6,081 nt of DNA, taken from NCBI GenBank assembly GCA_023265355.1, contig JAHFTZ010000163.1, positions 1-6,081 of the forward strand, written 5' to 3'. The DNA is from Terriglobus sp. Its GTDB lineage: Bacteria; Acidobacteriota; Terriglobia; Terriglobales; Acidobacteriaceae. Within the stretch, counting starts at the first letter, position 1, and each line of letters opens with the position of its first letter. The notes beneath the pieces are model-generated. The model ran no database searches and was not told where the DNA came from. It saw only the letters and a program-made list of their open reading frames with translations. The translations under genes and the position numbers were made by a program. Below are positions 1 to 5,299 of the stretch, piece after piece.

Positions 1-1500
1 CGGATGGTTCGGCTTCCTGAGCGGCCAGCCGAAGTCATTCACCGTAAAGACGTCTTCCAGCAACTCCGACCCGGGAAAGTTTCGGATGCCGCCCGTCTGA
101 CGCGACGTGTCCAGCGCATGCGCCAGAGCGTTCGTGCGTGTGAAGAAGTCGTGATTATCCCGCGACTCGTTGATGCGCACGCCCCAGAGAATCACCGAAG
201 GATGGTTCCAGTCGCGGCGCACCATGCGGCGCACGTTGTCCACGGCGAAGTCCTGCCAAGCCTTATCACCGATGTGCTGCCATCCCGGAATCTCTTCCAG
301 CACCAGCAGACCCATCTCATCGCAGGCGTCGAGGAAGTGGCGGCTCTGCGGATAGTGCGAGGTGCGGACGATGTTGCAGCGCAGGTCTTGGCGCAGGATC
401 TTCGCGTCCTGCCTCTGCGCGCGTGCCGGCATCGCCTGTCCCACCCACGGAAAGGTCTGGTGACGGTCCAGCCCGTGCAGCTTTACGAGCTTGCCGTTCA
501 GCGAGAAGCCCTGCTCGGTAAACATCGCCTCGCGGAAGCCGATGCGGCGTGTGTCGGCGTCAATGACCTTGCCGTTCTCCAGAAGCTCCACGTGCACGAT
601 GTAGAGCTTTGGATGATTCAGGTCCCAGAGATCGAACTTTCCCGCCAGCTTGTCGAAGGTCACCGTGGCCGAAGGAGCGTCCGTGGAGGGATTGAACGCC
701 ATTGCACCCATGGCCTGGTCGTCGTCCGTGGCATTGTGCTGCTTCACAGCAGGCTGCGCGATCTTCCCCGCGGCCTTGGCCAGAACACGCTCGCCATCCC
801 GCAGCTCCGCGCGAACAGAGAGAGGGCCATGCGTGGAGTTTGAGGAGCGTTCAAGATACAGATGCACATCCACCGTCGGCGCCGAACCGAGAACATTCTT
901 CGGCTGCGCGTGAATGTTTTCGAGAAATGTCTGCGGCACGATGCGCAACGCCACCTCGCGATAGATGCCGCCGAAGGTCAGATAATCCACCTCATAGCCA
1001 AAGGGCGGGATGTCCTTCCGCTCGGTCGAATCCACCGCAACCGAAAGCAGGTTGCTTCCGCTTGGATCGAGATACTCCGTCAGTTCGAAGCTGAAGGGCG
1101 TATAGCCTCCGCGATACTCTCCCAGGCGCTTGCCATTCAGGTACACGGTCGACGCCGTCATCACGCCTTCAAAGTCCACAAAGACGCGGCGTCCCTTCGC
1201 CTCCGCAGGCACCTTCAGCATGCGGCGGTAGACCGAGACAAACTCGTAACTGCGGTCGTCGAACCCATGCCAGGGCAGGCGCACGTTCGTGTGCGGCACC
1301 GTCACCTTGGCGAAGGCAGAGTCGTCAAAGCCGGGCTGATGGGCGTCCGCCGTGTTCGTGTTCCGATAGCGCCAACCGCGATTGATCGGAAGGATCGTGC
1401 GTCCGCCCTCCATGGTGGCAGTTGCTGCCACGGCCTTTGCTGCTACGGTCGCGCCTGCGACGAGGGTTCCACTGGTCTTCAAAAAACTGCGACGGTCCAT
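1..1500 (-). CDS. Tat-exported glycoside hydrolase family 2 protein, 3' end missing
   Basis: This is a retaining exo-beta-glycosidase of GH2 (beta-galactosidase/mannosidase/glucuronidase superfamily); the exact substrate cannot be read from the sequence. I translated 500 residues by hand from ATG 1500 to the window edge without a stop. The protein begins MDRRSFLK, an excellent twin-arginine motif (R3 R4), followed by a hydrophobic Ala-rich stretch to about residue 28, so export by Tat is predicted. The order is a jelly-roll sugar-binding domain (about 35-190), an Ig-like sandwich (about 190-325), then the start of the TIM barrel after GFRE (321-324). Family landmarks are GLDRH (343-347), EEIPGW (402-407) and WGVRINES, whose E445 is the predicted acid/base. 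The nucleophile Glu and any C-terminal domains lie beyond the edge. WGVRINES replaces the usual WSLGNES and, from memory, marks a distinct GH2 subgroup. A ribosome binding site (AGGGGAG, 1505-1511) supports the start. The GH1 gene ends 14 bases upstream, so the two are cotranscribed. Confidence 0.95.
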   Translation of the reverse strand, partial: MDRRSFLKTSGTLVAGATVAAKAVAATATMEGGRTILPINRGWRYRNTNTADAHQPGFDDSAFAKVTVPHTNVRLPWHGFDDRSYEFVSVYRRMLKVPAEAKGRRVFVDFEGVMTASTVYLNGKRLGEYRGGYTPFSFELTEYLDPSGSNLLSVAVDSTERKDIPPFGYEVDYLTFGGIYREVALRIVPQTFLENIHAQPKNVLGSAPTVDVHLYLERSSNSTHGPLSVRAELRDGERVLAKAAGKIAQPAVKQHNATDDDQAMGAMAFNPSTDAPSATVTFDKLAGKFDLWDLNHPKLYIVHVELLENGKVIDADTRRIGFREAMFTEQGFSLNGKLVKLHGLDRHQTFPWVGQAMPARAQRQDAKILRQDLRCNIVRTSHYPQSRHFLDACDEMGLLVLEEIPGWQHIGDKAWQDFAVDNVRRMVRRDWNHPSVILWGVRINESRDNHDFFTRTNALAHALDTSRQTGGIRNFPGSELLEDVFTVNDFGWPLRKPNHP

Positions 1501-1504
1501 CGTT

Positions 1505-1511
1505 CTCCCCT
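1505..1511 (-). promoter_or_regulatory. Ribosome binding site of the GH2 gene
   Basis: Read on the minus strand, AGGGGAG lies 4 bases before ATG 1500 and inside the 14-base gap after the GH1 stop (TAA, 1517-1515). It fixes the GH2 start and indicates direct translation of a second cistron from the GH1 transcript, because the gap leaves no room for a separate promoter. Confidence 0.75.
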
Positions 1512-1514
1512 GAG

Positions 1515-2966
1515 TTATACGAGCGAATTGTGCGCGATGATGTTTTTGTAAAAGTCGGACGAGAGCTTTGGCGTCCGCTTCTGTGTTGTGAAGTCGACGT
1601 AGGTAATTCCAAAGCGCTTCTCATAGCCGTCGGCCCACTCGTAGTTGTCCAGCAGGCTCCAAAGGAAGTAGCCCTTCACCGGCGCTCCTTCGGTAATGCC
1701 GCGATGGAGCTGCGTCAGGTACTGCCGCAGGAACATCACGCGATCGGAGTCCAGAACGCGTCCCTTGCTGTCGACCACATCGTCCGCCGAACAGCCGTTC
1801 TCCGTGATGTAGATCTCTTTCACACCCCACAGCTTGGCGGCAAACTTCGGCGCCCAGCGCAACGACTCCGGGCCAATGTAGAGCCACGGAGAAGCCATAT
1901 GCGGATAGCTCGTCGGATTCTTCACATGCATGTAGCCCAGCGGTGTGTCGTCCGCAATCACAGGCGTCGCCGTGTAGCAGTTCAGACCCGCGAAATCCAG
2001 TGGCGAAGCGATGACCTTCAACTCCTCCGGCGTAAACTTCGGCGCGTCCGCGCCGAGGTTCGCGAGATAGTGGTCCGTATAGCGACCCTCCTGGATCACG
2101 GTCATGTACATCGCGTTCTCTTCGCGGAAGGCGATCTCCGCCGCGTGAATATTCGCGGGCGTCTCAATCGCAGGAACGGCGTTGGTGCAGTTCTCGGCGA
2201 GACCTACCTTCGGCCCCTTCTTCGCTGCAGCGCGGATCGCCTGCACCGCCATACCGTGACCAAGCACCGCGTGATGCTTGACCTGGGCCAGCTTTCCGCG
2301 CGAGAGGTTCAAGCCGGGAGCATGCCGTCCACCACCGTAGCCAATGTCCACGAACGAACGCATCTCGTTCATGGTCATGAAGTGGCTGATACGGTCCGAG
2401 AGTTTGCCCGCAACGTAACCGCAGTAGTCCGCGAACCACTTGGTGATGTCGTGGTTCTGCCAGCCGCCCTTGTCCTCCAGAGCTTGCGGCAGATCCCAGT
2501 GGTAGAGCGTGCAGTAGGGAGCGATGCTGTTGGCATGCAGCTCATCCAGAACACGGTTGTAGTAGTCGAGTCCCTGCGGATTGGGCGTGCCCGTGCCAGT
2601 CGGAAAGACACGCGACCAGGCGATGGAGAAGCGAACCGCCGTCAGGCCGAGGTTCTTCATCAGAGCAATATCTTCTTTGTAGCGATGAAAGCTGTCGTCG
2701 GCGATGTCGCCCGTGTCGCCGTTGTGCGTCTTTCCGGGCGTGTGCGAGAAGGTATCCCAGATGGACGGGCCACGGCCTTCTTCGTGAATCGCTCCCTCTA
2801 CCTGGTAGGAGGCGGTCGCCGATCCCCACAAAAACCCCTGCGGAAAGGCTAGGCCTTTGCCCTCAGAGCCCCTCGTTGTGGGCTGCGCGGCAGCTTCAAC
2901 AAAGCCCGTGGAACCGAGTGCTGCGACGGCCGCTGCACCCGTGGTGATAAAACTTCTGCGCTTCAT
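1515..2966 (-). CDS. Tat-exported glycoside hydrolase family 1 beta-glycosidase
   Basis: This is a retaining beta-glucosidase/beta-galactosidase-like enzyme of GH1, 483 residues with a complete (beta/alpha)8 barrel, predicted to hydrolyse short beta-linked oligosaccharides in the periplasm. The chosen ATG 2966 gives MKRRSFITTG, a Tat signal (R3 R4) with an Ala-rich core and a likely cleavage site after AAA27. A TTG nine codons upstream (2993) keeps the frame but would bury the signal and has no ribosome binding site. Conserved landmarks are FPQGFLWGSATASYQVEG (Q55), YHWDLP (H156 W157), MNEM with acid/base E201, ITENG with nucleophile E389, and WSLLDNYEWADGY (E443 W444). The unusual point is Met202 where almost all GH1 enzymes have Pro (TxNEP). 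The segment after E443-W444 lacks the Ser/Lys/Tyr signature of 6-phospho-beta-glycosidases, which fits a free-sugar substrate outside the cytoplasm. It is the first gene of a pair with the GH2 gene downstream. Confidence 0.97.
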   Translation of the reverse strand: MKRRSFITTGAAAVAALGSTGFVEAAAQPTTRGSEGKGLAFPQGFLWGSATASYQVEGAIHEEGRGPSIWDTFSHTPGKTHNGDTGDIADDSFHRYKEDIALMKNLGLTAVRFSIAWSRVFPTGTGTPNPQGLDYYNRVLDELHANSIAPYCTLYHWDLPQALEDKGGWQNHDITKWFADYCGYVAGKLSDRISHFMTMNEMRSFVDIGYGGGRHAPGLNLSRGKLAQVKHHAVLGHGMAVQAIRAAAKKGPKVGLAENCTNAVPAIETPANIHAAEIAFREENAMYMTVIQEGRYTDHYLANLGADAPKFTPEELKVIASPLDFAGLNCYTATPVIADDTPLGYMHVKNPTSYPHMASPWLYIGPESLRWAPKFAAKLWGVKEIYITENGCSADDVVDSKGRVLDSDRVMFLRQYLTQLHRGITEGAPVKGYFLWSLLDNYEWADGYEKRFGITYVDFTTQKRTPKLSSDFYKNIIAHNSLV

Positions 2967-2970
2967 ACCT

Positions 2971-2976
2971 TCTCCT
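2971..2976 (-). promoter_or_regulatory. Ribosome binding site deciding the GH1 start
   Basis: On the minus strand AGGAGA lies 4 bases before ATG 2966. It selects this ATG over the in-frame TTG at 2993 and puts the twin-arginine motif at residues 3-4, as expected for a Tat signal peptide. One copy of the adjacent 11-base repeat (2975-2985) touches its 5' edge. Confidence 0.75.
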
Positions 2977-2998
2977 GCGAACGCAATCTGCAAACGCA
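2975..2998. repeat. Two 11-base direct repeats, 13-base period, upstream of GH1
   Basis: On the plus strand CTGCGAACGCA (2975-2985) and CTGCAAACGCA (2988-2998) match at 10 of 11 positions. Each copy is itself a weak dyad. The second copy extends to TCTGC-AAAC-GCAGA (2987-3000), a perfect 5-bp stem with a 4-base loop. The repeats sit in the 69-base gap between the M23 stop and the GH1 start, directly upstream of and touching the GH1 ribosome binding site. They could be a tandem regulator site or leader hairpins. No terminator T-run follows, and the match may be chance. Confidence 0.4.
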
Positions 2999-3035
2999 GA
3001 CAAGAGTAACTGAAACGCGAGAGAGATGACTCCTT

Positions 3036-4028
3036 CTAACGGGCGACCGTCGCTACATCCGCCATGGTGCTGCGAAGATATTTATGCGGGTTGACCGGGG
3101 TATTGCGGATGCGGACTTCGTAATGGCAGTGATAGCCGGTAGTCCGTCCGCTAGATCCGACAAAACCAATGACCTGGCCCCGCGTGACCTGCTGGCCGGC
3201 AACGACAGCGAAGCCGGACATGTGACCATAGAGCGTCTTGATCCCGTTGCCGTGGTCGATCATCACCTCGCGACCATAGCCATTGCCGAACGCGGCGGTA
3301 TCTACAACGCCATCCGCCGCAGCGTGAATCGGCGTTCCCTGCGGAGCGGAGATATCCACGCCCTTATGAAACTCGCCTTCACCCGCGCCGAGAATAGGAT
3401 CTTCCCTCTGCCCGAAGGGAGAGGTAATCGGTCCCATTACGGGCCAGAGCGAGGGTCCGTTCGACACCAGCGAAAGGTCGCTCAGCGGATCCAGACCATG
3501 CAGAGGACTCGTGGAAAAAGTCCCCGAGATCACGCGGCTCGCCGATCCGTTCAACGCCGTGGAGCGCAGAGCGTAGAAGTCTTCGACCGACTTGTAGTAA
3601 TTCTCCTCGGTGAACGTCGCCGTCGAACCGGAGGCGAGCTGCGCCGTTGCCTGTACTCCGGCCGACTTCGGAGCGTGCTTCTGGAGTCCCTTGGTGGTAG
3701 TCGTGAGCTTGTTGACCGTCAGGCCATAAAGGGCGGAAACCTCGCTCGCCAGCGACCCCAGCGAAGCCACCTGGACATCCTTCTCGTGCGTCACCTTTTC
3801 CAGGTTCGCGTAATCCTTGCGCAGCGAGTTCTGCTCCTGTCGCATCTGGTTGAAGCGAGCGGTTTTGAGAAGCATCCGCGAATACGATCCCGCCATACCT
3901 GTGATCGTGAAGAGACCAATCACAGCCGCCGCGACGAACATATACGCATAGTGCAGCGGCACAGGAAGTTTATTGAGCGTGCCGTCCTCGTCGCGAGAGA
4001 CGAAGACGATATAAAAGCGCTTCTTCAA
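3036..4028 (-). CDS. Membrane-anchored M23 (LytM-type) metallopeptidase
   Basis: This is a zinc metallopeptidase of family M23, predicted to cleave peptide cross-links of peptidoglycan or, if regulatory, to act in envelope remodelling. It has 330 residues. A short basic cytoplasmic N terminus is followed by one membrane segment (about 27-47), giving N-in/C-out topology. A likely coiled coil (about 52-100) and a Ser/Thr/Ala-rich linker follow, then a C-terminal LytM domain (about 195-318). All zinc and catalytic residues are present: H221 and D225 (HKGVD), H269 (YGHM), and H300/H302 (HCH). The domain is therefore probably active, not a degenerate EnvC/NlpD-like activator. The start is TTG 4028: an in-frame TGA lies three codons upstream and the next Met is residue 30, inside the membrane segment. 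The ribosome binding site is weak (AAGG, about 9 bases away). GH1 begins 69 bases downstream of its stop. The partner thiL is divergent. Confidence 0.95.
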   Translation of the reverse strand: MKKRFYIVFVSRDEDGTLNKLPVPLHYAYMFVAAAVIGLFTITGMAGSYSRMLLKTARFNQMRQEQNSLRKDYANLEKVTHEKDVQVASLGSLASEVSALYGLTVNKLTTTTKGLQKHAPKSAGVQATAQLASGSTATFTEENYYKSVEDFYALRSTALNGSASRVISGTFSTSPLHGLDPLSDLSLVSNGPSLWPVMGPITSPFGQREDPILGAGEGEFHKGVDISAPQGTPIHAAADGVVDTAAFGNGYGREVMIDHGNGIKTLYGHMSGFAVVAGQQVTRGQVIGFVGSSGRTTGYHCHYEVRIRNTPVNPHKYLRSTMADVATVAR

Positions 4029-4044
4029 ATCAAATCAACCTTGC

Positions 4045-4061
4045 CTTCGGGCTCTTCGGGC
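4045..4061. repeat. Tandem 9-base repeat in the M23 gene leader
   Basis: CTTCGGGC occurs at 4045-4052 and again at 4054-4061 on the plus strand, a period of 9. On the M23 transcript this reads as two GCCCGAAG units ending about 16 bases before the TTG start, just upstream of the weak AAGG. It directly adjoins the 7-bp stem-loop at 4064-4082. Its role is unknown. Confidence 0.4.
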
Positions 4062-4063
4062 AG

Positions 4064-4082
4064 TCTCTGCGGTTGGCAGAGA
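4064..4082 (-). other. 7-bp stem-loop in the M23 gene leader
   Basis: TCTCTGC (4064-4070) pairs perfectly with GCAGAGA (4076-4082) around a 5-base loop, which is CAACC on the minus-strand transcript. It lies 36-54 bases upstream of the M23 start. No T-run follows on either strand, so it is not a standard intrinsic terminator. It could be a leader RNA element or an operator half-site pair. Confidence 0.45.
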
Positions 4083-4173
4083 ATCGGTCGGGGCATATGG
4101 GGAACACCGATCTCGATTTGCGTGCATCGATTCCCTATTGGGCTTGGACGAGTTTAGCCCTTTCGGTGGGGTG

Positions 4174-4189
4174 GGGCAACCGGTTGCCC
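4174..4189. promoter_or_regulatory. Perfect 16-base palindrome, candidate LacI-type operator
   Basis: GGGCAACCGGTTGCCC is an exact 8+8 palindrome with a central CG step. Many LacI-family regulators bind palindromes centred on CG, with AACCGGTT-like cores, so this is a plausible operator. It lies about 70 bases upstream of the thiL start and 145 bases upstream of the M23 start, a sensible place to affect either promoter. Binding by any protein is inference, and no regulator gene is in the window. Confidence 0.5.
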
Positions 4190-4233
4190 AAACGTGGCAT
4201 AACGTTTCGTCTGCACTAAGGTTTTACCCCGAG

Positions 4234-4246
4234 CGCCAATCTGGCG
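4234..4246 (+). other. Small hairpin immediately upstream of thiL
   Basis: CGCCA-ATC-TGGCG forms a 5-bp stem with a 3-base loop, ending 13 bases before the GTG start of thiL. If transcription starts upstream, the stem would hide the only purine-rich patch (GGCGG, 4243-4247) that could bind the ribosome. If thiL is leaderless, the dyad lies in the promoter spacer. It may be chance. Confidence 0.3.
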
Positions 4247-4247
4247 G

Positions 4248-4253
4248 TATTCT
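4248..4253 (+). promoter_or_regulatory. Possible -10 box of a leaderless thiL transcript
   Basis: TATTCT matches four of six positions of the TATAAT consensus. It ends 6 bases before the GTG at 4260, the spacing expected if transcription starts on the first base of the start codon. The absence of a good ribosome binding site before thiL is consistent with this. No convincing -35 box is found at 16-18 bases (TTACCC at 4224-4229 is poor), so support is weak. Confidence 0.25.
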
Positions 4254-4259
4254 TACCGT

Positions 4260-5252
4260 GTGAACAAACGACATCATCAGGGCGAACGTAAATTTATCCA
4301 GTCGGTGCGGACCCGCGCCGGTCGAGCCGGTGGGCCTTTGCGGGTCGGAATCGGCGACGATGCCGCCGTTCTACGGCCAAAAGGCAAGTCTGAAATCGTT
4401 GTCACAACAGACTTTTCGCTCGAAAATACCCACTTTCGCCGCGACTGGCACCCGGCCAAATCCGCCGGACACCGCTGCCTCGCGCGCGGCCTCAGCGATC
4501 TGGCCGCCATGGGAGCACGTCCCATGGGCGTCTTCCTCTCGCTTGCCCTTCCCGTAGGCACCATGGACAAGGCCCCCGGTCGCAAGTGGGTCGATAACTT
4601 CCTCGAAGGCGTCCTTGAGCTCGCGAAGGCCAGCGGCGTGAAGCTGGGTGGAGGCGATACCGCCACGGCCCCAGGCAAGGAGATCCTCGCCGACATCGTC
4701 CTCCTCGGCTCTGTTCCTCGTGGAAAAGCCCTTCTCCGCTCCGGAGCGAAGGTCGGCGACGGCATCTACGTCACCGGAACCCTGGGCGCAGCAGCCGTGG
4801 AACTGGAAGTCCTCTCCGACGACCCCAAGAAATTCACACGCGCCAAGGTCACCGACAAAGACGGCCATCCGCATCTCTTCCCCAAGCCTCGCCTGAACGT
4901 CGGTCGCGCCCTCATTCGTCGCTCAGGAACCAGCAAGATAAACTCCGCCATCGATCTCAGCGACGGCCTCTCTACCGATCTCGCCCACCTCTGTGCGGAG
5001 TCCGGCGTCGCCGCGGTCCTCGATGCCAAGCTGATCCCCCTCGGCGGTACACTTCTGCACGCCCTCCACGGCGGCGAAGACTATGAACTCCTCTTCACCG
5101 GCAAGAAGGTCCCCAAACAGATCGCAGGCGTGAAGGTCACACGCATCGGCAAGATCCAGAAAGCCAAGAAAAACCAGCCTCCCGTGGTCATCCGCATGCC
5201 GGATGGCAGCGAGACTCCGCTGCTGGCACGTGGCTGGGAGCACCAGATCTGA
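4260..5252 (+). CDS. thiL: Thiamine-monophosphate kinase
   Basis: ThiL phosphorylates thiamine monophosphate with ATP to give thiamine pyrophosphate, the last step of de novo TPP synthesis in the cytoplasm. The protein has 330 residues, close to the E. coli enzyme (about 325). It shows the AIRS-superfamily (PurM-like) motifs in order: GIGDDAAVL (D33 D34), TTDFSLENTHF (D51, E55; a divergent form of the usual TTDxxxEGxHF), LSDLAAMGA (D80), GGGDTA (D133), VGDGIYVTGTLG (about 165-176), DLSDGL (D232, D235) and GGEDYELLF (E273, D274). The stretch between IPL (about 260) and GGEDYEL looks some 10-15 residues shorter than I recall for the family, and the C-terminal part is Lys-rich. The start is GTG 4260; no ATG start gives an intact N terminus, and GERKFIQSVR aligns with the usual ThiL beginning. 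The preceding ribosome binding site is poor. No other thi gene is nearby. Confidence 0.97.
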   Translation: MNKRHHQGERKFIQSVRTRAGRAGGPLRVGIGDDAAVLRPKGKSEIVVTTDFSLENTHFRRDWHPAKSAGHRCLARGLSDLAAMGARPMGVFLSLALPVGTMDKAPGRKWVDNFLEGVLELAKASGVKLGGGDTATAPGKEILADIVLLGSVPRGKALLRSGAKVGDGIYVTGTLGAAAVELEVLSDDPKKFTRAKVTDKDGHPHLFPKPRLNVGRALIRRSGTSKINSAIDLSDGLSTDLAHLCAESGVAAVLDAKLIPLGGTLLHALHGGEDYELLFTGKKVPKQIAGVKVTRIGKIQKAKKNQPPVVIRMPDGSETPLLARGWEHQI

Positions 5253-5299
5253 GCGGCTTTGCACCCACATGGTTGGCGACCACGCTCTCCGGTCCGCCC

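Larger units (their letters stand above)
4029..4259. promoter_or_regulatory. Divergent intergenic region between M23 peptidase gene and thiL
   Basis: These 231 bases must hold the promoters of both divergent genes. I found no ORF with a credible start and ribosome binding site, no tRNA and no TPP riboswitch. Sigma70 boxes are not obvious on either strand. Several dyads are present: 4064-4082, 4174-4189 and 4234-4246, plus ATCGGT/ACCGAT (4083-4088 and 4106-4111) and GGGCT/AGCCC (4140-4144 and 4156-4160). The stronger ones are listed separately. Confidence 0.7.

Noticed and set aside
4..1551. Plus-strand open frames opposite GH2 (4-843 and 862-1551)
   Set aside because: The minus strand carries a continuous 500-residue GH2 with Tat signal, ribosome binding site and family motifs; the plus-strand frames are Arg/His-rich shadows.
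1422..2852. 476-residue open frame on the plus strand opposite GH1 and the start of GH2
   Set aside because: It is antisense to two genes with intact catalytic motifs, is rich in Arg and Val, has no recognisable domain, and spans the gap between the two real genes. This is a typical shadow of GC-rich coding DNA.
2987..3000. Intrinsic terminator of the M23 gene
   Set aside because: The stem is only 5 bp and no T-run follows on the minus strand; it is better seen as part of the repeat upstream of GH1.
3030..3035. AAGGAG on the minus strand directly after the M23 stop, suggesting a small ORF
   Set aside because: No ATG, GTG or TTG follows at a useful distance, so it is an orphan Shine-Dalgarno-like sequence.
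3084..4157. 357-residue plus-strand open frame across the M23 gene and part of the intergenic region
   Set aside because: It is antisense to a fully motif-supported M23 peptidase, has Arg-rich composition and no ribosome binding site or recognisable domain.
4140..4163. GGGCT/AGCCC dyad followed by TTT as a terminator
   Set aside because: The 11-base loop, 5-bp stem and three T residues are too weak, and no gene on the plus strand ends upstream of it.
4029..4259. TPP riboswitch upstream of thiL
   Set aside because: I looked for the conserved CUGAGA and the ACC...GAUCUGGAUAAU-type core on both strands and found neither; the dyads present do not match the TPP fold.
4371..4874. 167-residue minus-strand open frame opposite thiL
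   Set aside because: thiL is complete with all motifs; this frame has shadow-like composition and no start signal.
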